Assembly: GCA_051418055.1 (NCBI GenBank)
Contig: JBPRGH010000120.1
Coordinates: forward strand, 150,162 to 214,161
DNA from: JBPRGH01 sp051418055
GTDB taxonomy: Bacteria; Bacteroidota; Bacteroidia; Cytophagales; Cyclobacteriaceae
Direction: 5' to 3'
DNA: 64,000 bases
Shown here piece by piece: positions 50,566-60,164 of this stretch. Both the position numbers and the translations under genes were made by a program. Positions within the stretch are counted from its first letter, which is position 1. The number at the start of each line of letters is the position of its first letter. Below the pieces are notes generated by a model. It saw nothing but the letters and a program-made list of their open reading frames with translations, made no database searches and had not been told where the DNA came from.

Positions 50566-51657
50566 GTGACGCTCAAAAATAAACTCGGCTATCTCCTCTC
50601 CTTTACATTGCCATTGTGGGTAATTGGCGGCTATTTATTGGGTGGCTGGTGGAATTTCATCACCTTGTTTGATGTATTTATTTTAATGCCTCTACTTGAT
50701 GTTTTTTTTGGAACAGACCACAGTAACTTATCTAAAGAAGAATCGGATCGGCGAGCTGATGAATTTTTCTACCGCTTTGTAACATATGCATGGGTTTATG
50801 TACAGCTGGCACTTGTAATCTGGGGTGCATATGTGGTGGTATATGGAAATATAAATACATGGTACGAATGGACAGGCTTTCTGTTAAGTATGGCGATGGT
50901 TACCGGTGGTATTGGAATCACAGTAGCACATGAGTTGGGCCATAAGAAAAATAAACTTGAGCAGGTTTATAGTCAGATTCTTCTTATGACGGTAAGTTAT
51001 ATGCATTTCTATGTGGAGCATAACCGCGGGCATCATGTTTATGTAGCCACACCTGAAGATCCTGCCACAGCGCGTAAAAATGAAGATTTTTATTCTTTCT
51101 GGATCAGGTCTGTCTTCGGTGGTTATAAGCATGCATGGACCCTGGAAAATCAGCGATTAAAAAGAAAAGGGAAATCTCCTGTCTCTGTCTCAAATAAGAT
51201 GATCTGGTTTACTCTTCTCCCAATCCTTTTCTGTGCTATGTTTACTATAATTTTTTCAATAAATAAAGCTGGAGTTGCATGGGAGGTTCCGTTGTTTTTC
51301 ATTGGGCAGAGCTTCTTTGCCTTTACTTTACTTGAGCTGGTAAATTATGTAGAGCATTATGGCATAATGCGGAAAGAAATCGCACCCGGCCAATATGAAC
51401 GTGTAACTCCAATTCATTCCTGGAATACCGATTTTATAATTTCTAATTTTTTCCTCTTTCAACTGCAGCGCCATTCTGATCATCATTATAATGCCATAAA
51501 AAGATACCAGGTGCTCAACAGCTATAAAGAAAGCCCCCAATTGCCTGCCGGCTATCCCACTATGATCATGCTGGCCATGTTCCCTCCTTTATGGTTTAAA
51601 ATAATGAACCCTCGTGTGGAAAAGCATTTTCCACAACCTCAGGTAATAGCCGTCTAA
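50566..51657 (+). CDS. AlkB-like membrane fatty-acid/alkane hydroxylase
   Basis: A 363-residue integral membrane diiron enzyme starting with GTG. The His clusters of alkane 1-monooxygenase are all there: HELGHKK near 125, EHNRGHHVYVATPEDPATAR near 152 (HxxxHH), LVNYVEHYGIMR and LQRHSDHHYNAIKRYQ near 308. Four or more hydrophobic helices separate them. Such enzymes hydroxylate terminal C-H bonds of alkanes or fatty acyl chains with electrons from rubredoxin; no rubredoxin gene is next to it. The NYVEHYGIMR motif is the alkane-specific version, so alkane 1-monooxygenase is the best guess. Confidence 0.88.
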   Translation: MTLKNKLGYLLSFTLPLWVIGGYLLGGWWNFITLFDVFILMPLLDVFFGTDHSNLSKEESDRRADEFFYRFVTYAWVYVQLALVIWGAYVVVYGNINTWYEWTGFLLSMAMVTGGIGITVAHELGHKKNKLEQVYSQILLMTVSYMHFYVEHNRGHHVYVATPEDPATARKNEDFYSFWIRSVFGGYKHAWTLENQRLKRKGKSPVSVSNKMIWFTLLPILFCAMFTIIFSINKAGVAWEVPLFFIGQSFFAFTLLELVNYVEHYGIMRKEIAPGQYERVTPIHSWNTDFIISNFFLFQLQRHSDHHYNAIKRYQVLNSYKESPQLPAGYPTMIMLAMFPPLWFKIMNPRVEKHFPQPQVIAV

Positions 51658-51707
51658 GTAGCTGGCATGGTTAATGCGCTATTTTATAAAAATTAAAATA
51701 GTATCTA

Positions 51708-52508
51708 ATGAGAAATTTAATTTTACCGGTTGTTTTTATCCTATCTTTTTTAACAGCATGTGATAAGAACAATAATTTTGTGCTTTTTTCTGTAGAAGAT
51801 GATGTGGCATTAGGTCAACAAGTGAATGAAGAAATTCAAAATGATCCACAGTTTGATGTGTTATCTGATGCCGAATACCCACAAGCTTATCAGTACATTC
51901 GCGGCATGTTGAACGACATTTTAACATCGGATGAGATCGCATATAAAGATGAATTCCCATGGCAAATTCAGATTATCAGAAATGATACTACCCTAAACGC
52001 TTTTGCCGCTCCAGGAGGTTATTTATATGTCTATACCGGATTGATTAAGTATCTTGATAATGCTGATGCTTTGGCAGGTGTTTTGGCTCATGAGGTCGCG
52101 CACGCTGATTTAAGGCATACCAGCAGGAATTTGCAAAGAGCTTATGGAATACAGGTACTGTTAAGTATTGCGCTGGGAGCTGATGCATCTCAACTCGAAG
52201 CTATTGCAGGACAAATAGCGGGTACATTAGCCGGGTTAAGCTTTAGCAGGGAATTTGAAAAGGAATCGGATAATGAATCGGTGCATTATTTGTCGGATAC
52301 AAAATATGCTTGTAATGGTGCGGGTTTATTTTTCCAGAAGCTGGAAAATGCCGGAGGAGGAACAGGGACTCCGGAATTCCTAAGTACTCACCCAAGCCCG
52401 GATAACAGGATAGAAAAGATAAATAATACTGCTCAGGAAATTAATTGTGATACTTCACTGGTTGGAGACACAAACTATGAGCAATTTAAAAATTGGTTGA
52501 GCAACTAA
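51708..52508 (+). CDS. M48 family metalloprotease lipoprotein
   Basis: A 266-residue lipoprotein (signal segment ending SFLTAC, Cys18). The zinc motif is VLAHEVAHADLRHTSR (HExxH near 125), with a third ligand Glu in FSREFEKESDNESVHYL. This corresponds to BepA/YggG-type periplasmic M48 proteases that take part in outer-membrane protein quality control. Family length is usual. It shares a bidirectional terminator with the convergent metalloprotease gene. Confidence 0.9.
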   Translation: MRNLILPVVFILSFLTACDKNNNFVLFSVEDDVALGQQVNEEIQNDPQFDVLSDAEYPQAYQYIRGMLNDILTSDEIAYKDEFPWQIQIIRNDTTLNAFAAPGGYLYVYTGLIKYLDNADALAGVLAHEVAHADLRHTSRNLQRAYGIQVLLSIALGADASQLEAIAGQIAGTLAGLSFSREFEKESDNESVHYLSDTKYACNGAGLFFQKLENAGGGTGTPEFLSTHPSPDNRIEKINNTAQEINCDTSLVGDTNYEQFKNWLSN

Positions 52509-52550
52509 TAAAAAAGAGGCTGTCGCAAATTTCGACAGCCTCTTTACATT
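52509..52550. terminator. Bidirectional intrinsic terminator
   Basis: A perfect 13-bp stem, AAAGAGGCTGTCG (52513-52525) with CGACAGCCTCTTT (52533-52545), and a 7-base loop. It serves the two convergent metalloprotease genes. Confidence 0.9.
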
Positions 52551-52568
52551 TTAGATGTTTTTTATCTT

Positions 52569-55151
52569 TTACTTCACTTCTTCCAGTGCATTATCAATAA
52601 GTCTCACCAGGTGAGCTTTATGTGCCTGAGAAGATATATCACCGGCTCTGTTTGATGCTAATCTCTTTATCTGATTCAGATTGTAAATGGACATCGATTG
52701 AGCATGATTACTAAACCTGTCTTTACCTTTGCCTGATATGATTTCAATCAACATTTTAGTGTAATCGATCTGAAGATTCTGACGGAAACTATTAACATTT
52801 CCGTTAATATCAGCGGCAAAAACAGCATCGTTCAAATCTGTCATATAAGTACCTAATTTATATTCATTTCCATAAAGCTCTGAATCTGTTATCCTTTGCA
52901 GGGTATTTGAATGCAATAGATGCTTTAAAGTATTATTCTGCATGGATAGAATTCCCGCATGGATTTTAGGGTCTTCTGTTCCGCTAAAGAAATTAAATCC
53001 TCTGCGCTGCATTGCAAGGAAATTATATAGATCATTTGGCGCATTAAAAGCATCGGGTGCAAATAAATACTTTCCTAACGTCTGCATTGCCCTTTTCTGC
53101 TCTTTAAGGGAAACAGGGGCATATGGTTTTGTTGCACCCTCCTGTCCGGCCATAGCACGGTCTATATAAACACCTCCGATAAATCTGGAAACAATCGAGG
53201 TGGCACTGTTATACTGACCCATCAGAATATAATATGCTTGTCTCAGCTCCTGATAAGATTCACCATCCTGAGTATATTTATTTTTCAGGTCTTTCATAAG
53301 ATCATTAACCAGCTCCATTCGATCAATTGAATAGGTGATCTGATCATTCGACTGATCACCAATCATCACACGTGGATCTATTGCCTTACCCGGAGAACGC
53401 ATATCATCGGCATCATTTCCGAACATTAACTGCGGCTCTGTAGATCTGGCAAGAATTGACTCCAGCTCAGCTTCTTCAGCAATTGGCTTATATCCAAATG
53501 TGATCGCCCATTCATCATAAGGACCAACAGTAGTTGTATAATAATGTCCCTGCTTGCTTCTGTCTCTGGTTACATTAATTGCAGTATAATCCATTACAGA
53601 GCCTGTTAAAGCTTTCCCCTGTATAAATGCAGGATCACTAAGCTGTGCAGGAGAAAAAAGCTGACTTGACTTCATATTGTGATTTAAGCCTAGCGTATGC
53701 CCTACTTCATGCATAAGCAGCTCCATCATCGCTTCTTTTTTCATACCTTCCATGGCTAATCCATCATTCTTTTCTGCAATCAGTACTGCCTGGCCGAAAA
53801 GCGTATTTGCCTGCATCATTTCACCAAATGAGCAATATAGTTCATGACCTTCACCCCACGATGGCTTCTCCTCATAATGAGATGCTGGATCAAGATTGAA
53901 AAGCTTGTCGTATCTCACTCTATTTGTATGGAAAACAAATTCAAGCATTATATCAGAGCCCAGGATTTGACCTGTTCTTGGATTTACAAAGCTCGGGCCA
54001 TAACCACCAAATGGAGGGTTTGGCGAAGATGTCCATCTGAGCACATTATAACGAATATCACCGGCATCCCAGTCAGCATCGTCAGGTTGTGTTTTTACTA
54101 CAACAGCATTTTTAAATCCTGCTTTTTCAAATGCCTTATTCCACTGTAACACACCTTCTTTTATAGTCTCACGGAATTCTACAGGTGTTGTGTTTTCTAT
54201 CCACCATACAATTGGCTCTACAGGTTCAGATAGTTCTGCTTCAGGATCTTTTTTTACCAGATGCCATCTATGTATCATATCCCGAAAAGCAATAGCCTCT
54301 GTTGAGGTCATATTTTCAGTTTGTGTATTAAAATAACCTACACGGGGATCATCAAACCTGGGGGTATAGTCATTCTTAGGGACTTCAAGTAAACTGTGGT
54401 GGATTTTTATACTAACACTACGACCATCAGCCACAGCATTTGAACCTCCATTTAGAACAGAAGAATTGGAATAAACATATTCTATGGCAAGATCTATATT
54501 CTCAGGATATGTTCTGATAGCATTCACCTTGGTTTTATCTTTATCAAGGTTACCCAAAGTAAATGACGTTGGAGATTGACCCGGCCATTTTGGGGGCTTA
54601 ACCTGTAAAAATGTCTCCTTCAGGAAAAGATTATCAGCTTCTATTAATATCTGACCTTTTTCCTCTGCTTTAATTTCTTCACTGGCAAGTATTGCATTGC
54701 TAACATTTGCATCTGCAGCTTTACTCAAAGCATTTTCCGGATCAAAATAAAAATTCGTGTTTTGGGTTTCAAATTCTATACGATTAAAATATCTTTTGAT
54801 CTTAAATATTTTAGAGCCTCTGTAAGCCCCGCGGAAAGATGAAGCTTCGGTAACACCATCAGATATCTGTGAAAAATAGATATATTCCTTTTCCAGCTGA
54901 TCTGCATTGATTAACATATAGATGCTTCCCTTTGTAGTATCCTGGTAAATAGTGAACAAACCCTCAAACTTCTTGGAAGTTTTCACAAGGTCAGCAATCG
55001 ATTTATCTTTCTTTTCAGGTTTAGCAGCCTGCTCAGTGGCGCCTTTTTTCTTCTTTTTGGATTTTTTCTGGGCGTCTGCCGGAAAACTCAACATTAAAGC
55101 CAAGGCCAGCCCTAAAATTGAAAATCGCTTAATTTGATTAAAATTATACAT
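52569..55151 (-). CDS. Exported zinc-dependent metalloprotease with DUF5117/DUF5118 domains
   Basis: An 860-residue protein with a signal peptide (FSILGLALALMLSFPADAQ) and a Lys-rich stretch after it (KKSKKKKKG). The N-terminal part corresponds to DUF5118 and DUF5117 (residues about 40-350; GLFTIYQDTTKGSIYMLI). A metzincin-type site follows: LLMHEVGHTLGLNHNMKSSQLF near 480 (HExxHxxGxxH). The C-terminal region is helical. Members of this Bacteroidota family are cell-surface or secreted proteases of unknown substrate. The gene is single, convergent with the M48 gene. Confidence 0.88.
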   Translation of the reverse strand: MYNFNQIKRFSILGLALALMLSFPADAQKKSKKKKKGATEQAAKPEKKDKSIADLVKTSKKFEGLFTIYQDTTKGSIYMLINADQLEKEYIYFSQISDGVTEASSFRGAYRGSKIFKIKRYFNRIEFETQNTNFYFDPENALSKAADANVSNAILASEEIKAEEKGQILIEADNLFLKETFLQVKPPKWPGQSPTSFTLGNLDKDKTKVNAIRTYPENIDLAIEYVYSNSSVLNGGSNAVADGRSVSIKIHHSLLEVPKNDYTPRFDDPRVGYFNTQTENMTSTEAIAFRDMIHRWHLVKKDPEAELSEPVEPIVWWIENTTPVEFRETIKEGVLQWNKAFEKAGFKNAVVVKTQPDDADWDAGDIRYNVLRWTSSPNPPFGGYGPSFVNPRTGQILGSDIMLEFVFHTNRVRYDKLFNLDPASHYEEKPSWGEGHELYCSFGEMMQANTLFGQAVLIAEKNDGLAMEGMKKEAMMELLMHEVGHTLGLNHNMKSSQLFSPAQLSDPAFIQGKALTGSVMDYTAINVTRDRSKQGHYYTTTVGPYDEWAITFGYKPIAEEAELESILARSTEPQLMFGNDADDMRSPGKAIDPRVMIGDQSNDQITYSIDRMELVNDLMKDLKNKYTQDGESYQELRQAYYILMGQYNSATSIVSRFIGGVYIDRAMAGQEGATKPYAPVSLKEQKRAMQTLGKYLFAPDAFNAPNDLYNFLAMQRRGFNFFSGTEDPKIHAGILSMQNNTLKHLLHSNTLQRITDSELYGNEYKLGTYMTDLNDAVFAADINGNVNSFRQNLQIDYTKMLIEIISGKGKDRFSNHAQSMSIYNLNQIKRLASNRAGDISSQAHKAHLVRLIDNALEEVK

Positions 55152-55295
55152 ATAAAGCTATTCGTTAAACATAATACGATATTACGGATTCAAACATTCG
55201 AATTTAAATATTGATTCATCTATGGTAATATTAATTACATCAGCGGTAAATAAATCAGATATTATTTATTTTCACGGTTTAAAAAATTGCTATTA

Positions 55296-56495
55296 GTGAA
55301 ATTCGATATAGTTATAATAGGAGGAGGTATTGTTGGATTAGCAACAGCCTTAAAGCTAAAAAATAAAAATGAGGCACTAAAAATTGCTGTCCTTGAAAAA
55401 GAAGCAAAACCTGCCCAGCACCAGACAGGGCATAACAGCGGAGTGATCCACTCAGGTTTATATTATAAGCCCGGGAGCTTAAAAGCTAAAAATTGTATTG
55501 ACGGCTATAACCAGCTCATTCGTTTTTGTGATGAAAATGATGTTAAATATGAGCTCTGCGGCAAAGTTGTTGTAGCCACACGCGAACAGGAGCTACCTTT
55601 CTTGAAAACCCTGCTGGAACGTGGTAGTCTAAATGGGCTGAATGGGCTCAAAAACCTTAATGTAGATGAGCTGCGGGAATATGAACCTCATGTTAATGGT
55701 ATTGCAGGAATTTTTGTGCCTCAGACAGGAATTATCGATTACTCTGCAGTTACAAATAAATACTTGGAGAATTTTAAAAAATTAGGCGGGAAATTTTTTC
55801 CTAATGAAAAAGTTATAAAAATAAATTATTCCAAAGGACAGACGGAGGTTATTACCAACAATAAAACCTATACTTCTAAGCTTTTGGTTAACTGTGCTGG
55901 TTTATATTCTGATGAAATTGCACGGATGACAGGTATGGCAAAAGATCTTCAGATAATCCCATTCCGTGGTGAATATTATGAGCTTAAAAAAGAAGCTTCA
56001 CACCTTGTAAAGAATCTTATCTATCCTGTACCCGATCCTGCATTTCCTTTTTTAGGAGTACATTTTACCCGAATGATCAATGGCGGAATTGAAGCAGGCC
56101 CTAATGCGGTACTGGCATTTGCAAAAGAGGGATATACCAAAAGAAAATTCAATGTAGGGGAATTAATGAATTCACTCCTCTGGCCGGGTTTTCAAAAAGT
56201 AGCATGGAAATACTGGCAAACCGGAATGGGCGAAATGTACCGCTCTTTTTCTAAAGCTGCTTTTACAAAAGCTTTACAGCGCCTGCTTCCTGAACTAAAG
56301 GAGGAAGACCTGATAACAGGTGGTGCAGGTGTACGCGCTCAGGCTTGTGATCGTAATGGTGGATTATTAGATGATTTTGTAATTCTTGAAAATGAATTTG
56401 CCATCAATGTTTGTAATGCACCCTCACCGGCAGCCACCTCCAGCCTCGCTATAGGCGATACTGTTTCGGAGCTTGTATTAGCAAGAATAGATTAA
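55296..56495 (+). CDS. lhgO: L-2-hydroxyglutarate oxidase
   Basis: A 399-residue FAD-dependent oxidase that returns L-2-hydroxyglutarate to 2-oxoglutarate. The FAD motif IVIIGGGIVGLATALKL is near the start, followed by the family signature QTGHNSGVIHSGLYYKPGS. Downstream are VNCAGLYSDEIARMTG, GPNAVLAFAKEGY and RAQACDRNGGLLDDF. I chose the GTG that gives MKFDIVIIGGG; a TTG 9 bases earlier is an alternative and no ATG exists. Its TAA stop shares a TTAA with the convergent regulator gene. Confidence 0.92.
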   Translation: MKFDIVIIGGGIVGLATALKLKNKNEALKIAVLEKEAKPAQHQTGHNSGVIHSGLYYKPGSLKAKNCIDGYNQLIRFCDENDVKYELCGKVVVATREQELPFLKTLLERGSLNGLNGLKNLNVDELREYEPHVNGIAGIFVPQTGIIDYSAVTNKYLENFKKLGGKFFPNEKVIKINYSKGQTEVITNNKTYTSKLLVNCAGLYSDEIARMTGMAKDLQIIPFRGEYYELKKEASHLVKNLIYPVPDPAFPFLGVHFTRMINGGIEAGPNAVLAFAKEGYTKRKFNVGELMNSLLWPGFQKVAWKYWQTGMGEMYRSFSKAAFTKALQRLLPELKEEDLITGGAGVRAQACDRNGGLLDDFVILENEFAINVCNAPSPAATSSLAIGDTVSELVLARID

Positions 56496-57115
56496 CGAAT
56501 CCCGCTCAATATATCATTAAAGCTATGGTGTAATACCATTTTTATCGGCTTCTGACGTAAATGAGCAGTAAGTATATTTCCATAAAACAAAGCAACAAAA
56601 AGATTTGTGAGCTCAGTAGTGTCACTAATTTTTGTTATCTGCTTTTTAAAGATGGCTTCCAAAAGATACTTTTCCAGCATCTGATGTAGTGTTGTAATAT
56701 CAAGTTTCACATCTCGTGAATCAGGAAAAAACAAATCTCTTTCTTCGGCCTTTACAGGAAAAGTTGATTTTGGCCGCTCCATACTGCTAAGGTAACTGAC
56801 GAGGGCAAGGATAAGATTTTTATGTTGGTCGTATTCTTTACCTATTTGTTCAAAAATAAAGTAAATTGCATCAAGTCCTTCCTTATTTGCTTTTGCTAAA
56901 TCAAGTGCACAACGGATAGACCAGATTCTAAAATAGAACAATAGAACATCTTCCTTTTGTGGAAAATATTTAAAAAATGTTACCTTAGAAACCTTACATT
57001 TTTCGCATATTTCCTGTACATAAATATCTTTAAAGGTTTTATTTTGGGAAAGCATTATGGTATTCTGGAGAATTAAAAGTTTTAGCTTCGCTGATTTTTC
57101 TTCTCGATGAGTCAT
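56492..57115 (-). CDS. TetR family transcriptional regulator
   Basis: A 207-residue regulator. The helix-turn-helix is visible as FKDIYVQEICEKCKVSKVTFF and KYFPQKEDVLLFYFRIWS near 25-65; the remainder is a helical ligand domain. Divergent from ggt with 58 bases in between, so it may control ggt or itself; the shared gap is too short for long operators. The ligand is unknown. Confidence 0.82.
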   Translation of the reverse strand: MTHREEKSAKLKLLILQNTIMLSQNKTFKDIYVQEICEKCKVSKVTFFKYFPQKEDVLLFYFRIWSIRCALDLAKANKEGLDAIYFIFEQIGKEYDQHKNLILALVSYLSSMERPKSTFPVKAEERDLFFPDSRDVKLDITTLHQMLEKYLLEAIFKKQITKISDTTELTNLFVALFYGNILTAHLRQKPIKMVLHHSFNDILSGIR

Positions 57116-57173
57116 AAGTGCTGGAAAATAAACTTGGGTTCAGAATCTTCTAAAAATACAAAATATTAGTTAA

Positions 57174-58877
57174 ATGCAAAGTTTTTTACCTACTTTTTTA
57201 ATAATTGCTTTATTTATCCTCTCCTGCAACACCCGGCCTACAGAAAAACCTGTAGTATTAACTGATGAAGCTTTACTTGCAGATAGCGCCATGGCAGTAA
57301 CTGCACATCCGTTAGCTTCTCTTGTTGGCCTGGATATTTTAAAGAAAGGTGGAAATGCAGTTGATGCTGCCATCGCTGTACAATTTGCTCTTGCTGTAGT
57401 TCATCCCTCCGCCGGTAATATTGGTGGTGGTGGTTTTATAGTATATCGTGAGGCCGATGGAGATGCTTATACACTTGACTTTAGAGAAAAAGCCCCATTA
57501 GCTGCTTATAAAACCATGTATCAGGATAGTGCCGGAAACGTAATAGAAAATTTAAGCCGGCGGGGTCATCTGGCTTCAGGTGTACCCGGAACGGTTGCCG
57601 GAATGGTTTCCGCTCATGAACGATTTGGAAGCCTGCCCTGGAATATCCTTATTCAACCAGCCATAGATCTGGCTCTTGATGGATTTGTATTGACAGAAAG
57701 AGAGGCTAATGGATTAAATTCTAATTTGGATGAATTTATTGCCCACAGTACAATGAAACCTGAATTTTTAATAAAAGAAAGTGGCTGGGAAGCCGGTGAT
57801 ACCATTTACTGGAAAGACCTTGGAGAAACATTAGAAAGGATCAGGGACAATAAAAGAGCAGGGTTTTATGCAGGAAAAACGGCAGATGATATTGTAAAAG
57901 AAATGCAACGGGGAGGTGGGTTAATAACTTATGAGGACCTTGAAAAATATGAAGCTATCTGGCGGGAACCTGTTACAGGAAAATATAAAGAATATGCTGT
58001 TATCTCCATGGCGCCGCCTTCAAGTGGTGGCGTGGCATTACTACAGCTACTGAAAATAATTGAGGATTTACCTATCTCTGATTATGGTTTTCATTCTACC
58101 GAGGCCATCCATACTATTGTAGAAGCAGAAAAAAGAGTATATGCTGATAGAGCTAAATACCTGGGGGATCCTGATTTTATTCATGTACCCGTTTCACAAT
58201 TAATTGATGAAGAATATTTAAATGAAAGAATGGTCTCTTTTAATGAAGACCAGGCGACAAAAAGTGAAGATATTGCAGCGGGTGAGCTTTTTTTAGAGCA
58301 TGAGCAAACTACTCATTTCTCAATAGTAGATAAATATGGTAATGCTGTTTCTTTAACAACAACACTGAATGGCAGCTACGGATCGAAAGTTATTGTTGCA
58401 GGGTCAGGATTTCTTCTGAATAATGAGATGGATGATTTTAGTGCAAAACCCGGTTATCCAAATATGTTTGGCTTAATTGGTGGCGAAGCAAACAAAATAG
58501 AACCTGAAAAACGAATGCTTAGCAGCATGACCCCTACCATACTTGAGAAGGATGGGAAGTTATTTATGGTAGTAGGTACACCAGGCGGATCGACTATTAT
58601 AACATCTGTTTTTCAAGTGATACTTAATGTAGTGGAATATGATATGAATATGCAGCAGGCTGTTGCTGCCAAACGCTACCACCACCAATGGCTTCCTGAT
58701 AAAATTTTCTATGAAGAAGGTGCTATCCCTTCCGAAGTAAAGGAAGAGCTAATTGAAATGGGTCATATTTTACAAACCAGAGGAGCTATAGGACGAGTTG
58801 ACGCCATATTAGTAAAAAACGGGCAGCTTCAGGGTGGTGCTGATCCTCGCGGTGATGATACTGCTATGGGGTTTTAA
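57174..58877 (+). CDS. ggt: Gamma-glutamyltransferase
   Basis: A 567-residue lipoprotein (signal segment IIALFILSC, Cys18) that hydrolyses or transfers the gamma-glutamyl group of glutathione and similar compounds in the periplasm. The N-terminal subunit has GGNAVDAAIAVQFALAVVHP and GNIGGGGFIVY. The autoprocessing site is EQTTHFSIVDKYGNAVSLTT: the first Thr of the small subunit is the nucleophile near 383. GGSTIITSVFQVILN and the final GGADPRGDDTAMGF fit the family. The usual ggt start is the ATG giving the lipobox. Single gene, divergent from a TetR regulator. Confidence 0.94.
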   Translation: MQSFLPTFLIIALFILSCNTRPTEKPVVLTDEALLADSAMAVTAHPLASLVGLDILKKGGNAVDAAIAVQFALAVVHPSAGNIGGGGFIVYREADGDAYTLDFREKAPLAAYKTMYQDSAGNVIENLSRRGHLASGVPGTVAGMVSAHERFGSLPWNILIQPAIDLALDGFVLTEREANGLNSNLDEFIAHSTMKPEFLIKESGWEAGDTIYWKDLGETLERIRDNKRAGFYAGKTADDIVKEMQRGGGLITYEDLEKYEAIWREPVTGKYKEYAVISMAPPSSGGVALLQLLKIIEDLPISDYGFHSTEAIHTIVEAEKRVYADRAKYLGDPDFIHVPVSQLIDEEYLNERMVSFNEDQATKSEDIAAGELFLEHEQTTHFSIVDKYGNAVSLTTTLNGSYGSKVIVAGSGFLLNNEMDDFSAKPGYPNMFGLIGGEANKIEPEKRMLSSMTPTILEKDGKLFMVVGTPGGSTIITSVFQVILNVVEYDMNMQQAVAAKRYHHQWLPDKIFYEEGAIPSEVKEELIEMGHILQTRGAIGRVDAILVKNGQLQGGADPRGDDTAMGF

Positions 58878-58940
58878 TTAGGAAATAAGCGGAGAAGAGC
58901 AGTAACTATCCTTCTTCTTCCTCATGTTCTATCTTTAGAA

Positions 58941-60164
58941 TTAAAATCTCGCTGCTATCAATAGTTCAAGATCTTTAAATGGTAATTTAAACTGCCTTGC
59001 CAGGTATGGATTTGTAAGACTTCCTTTATAGGCATATACACCTCTCATAAACCATTTATGAGCAAAGATCATATCCTCAATCCCGCCCTCTTCACCTGCT
59101 CGTAATATTGTCGGGGTAAAAATATTACTTAAAGCAGTGGTTGCCGTATGAGCTACCCTGGAAGCTATATTAGGCACACAGTAATGTATGACATCATACT
59201 TTCTAAAGATAGGATCATTGTGAGAAGTTAGTTCCGAAGTTTCCGTGCAGCCACCCTGATCAATACTTAAGTCAATTATAATAGAATCTGCTTTCATCCC
59301 CGCCACCATCTCTTCCGTAACTACATATCTGCTTGTGCCTTTTTCTGAGCGTAGCGCTCCAATAACCACATCGGCGGATTTTAATGATTGGCTTAAAGTA
59401 ACTGTATCGATGGTAGAAGTATAAATCTGCTGCCCCAGCGAATGTTTTAATCTTCTTAACTTATAAATATGATTGTCAAAAACCTCTACCTGTGCTCCTA
59501 AACCTATTGCTGCCCGCGCTGCGTGTTCGGCTACTGTACCGGCTCCAATAATCACAACCTGAGTTGGGGGAACACCAGTAATGCCGCCAAGTATTACGCC
59601 ACGGCCTTCATTTACTGAGCTTAGGTATTCTGCCGCAATGAGCATCGCGCAGCTTCCTGCGATTTCACTCATTGCCCTGATAATAGGCATACCCCCAACT
59701 TTATCTTCAATAAACTCAAAAGCAAGGGCAATTATCCTTTTTTGTAATATTTTCTTAAGGTAATCGGGAGTTTGATGACCACTTTGAAATGCTGATATTA
59801 AGATCTGCCCCGGACGGAAATACTCTATTTCTTCATCAGTAGGGGGCTCTATTTTTAATATTGCATGTGCCTTATAAAGTTCTTCTGGGGAGTAAATTAT
59901 TTTTGCTCCTGCATCACTATATTGTTTATCCGTAAATTTAGATCCTTCCCCCGCTTTGGTCTCAACCCACACTTCATGGTCATTATTTACCAGTAAGGCC
60001 ACTGCATCAGGTGTTAAAGAGATCCTCCGCTCCTGCATGCTAATCTCACGGGGAAGGCCAAGAACAAATGAATGCTTTTGTTTCTTCACTGCCATCAGCG
60101 CCTCCTGCGGGTAAAGCTGACTTTTGCTTGCTAATTGCTCAAATCCTGATTTATGCTTCGTCAT
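58941..60164 (-). CDS. Alanine dehydrogenase paralogue with altered active site
   Basis: A 407-residue member of the alanine dehydrogenase/transhydrogenase family, with a 32-residue N-terminal extension. The NAD fold is intact (VVIIGAGTVAEHAARAAIGL) and the substrate Arg (RRISLTPDA, Arg47) and DLSIDQGGC are kept. Aligned with the ald gene at 21770-22885, however, the catalytic Lys75 becomes Glu106 (KVKEP to KIEPP) and catalytic His96 becomes Gln127 (TYFH to SAFQ). It is thus unlikely to be a normal alanine dehydrogenase. It overlaps tsaE by 14 bases and follows porX on the same strand. Role unknown; NAD binding or regulation is conceivable. Confidence 0.8.
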   Translation of the reverse strand: MTKHKSGFEQLASKSQLYPQEALMAVKKQKHSFVLGLPREISMQERRISLTPDAVALLVNNDHEVWVETKAGEGSKFTDKQYSDAGAKIIYSPEELYKAHAILKIEPPTDEEIEYFRPGQILISAFQSGHQTPDYLKKILQKRIIALAFEFIEDKVGGMPIIRAMSEIAGSCAMLIAAEYLSSVNEGRGVILGGITGVPPTQVVIIGAGTVAEHAARAAIGLGAQVEVFDNHIYKLRRLKHSLGQQIYTSTIDTVTLSQSLKSADVVIGALRSEKGTSRYVVTEEMVAGMKADSIIIDLSIDQGGCTETSELTSHNDPIFRKYDVIHYCVPNIASRVAHTATTALSNIFTPTILRAGEEGGIEDMIFAHKWFMRGVYAYKGSLTNPYLARQFKLPFKDLELLIAARF

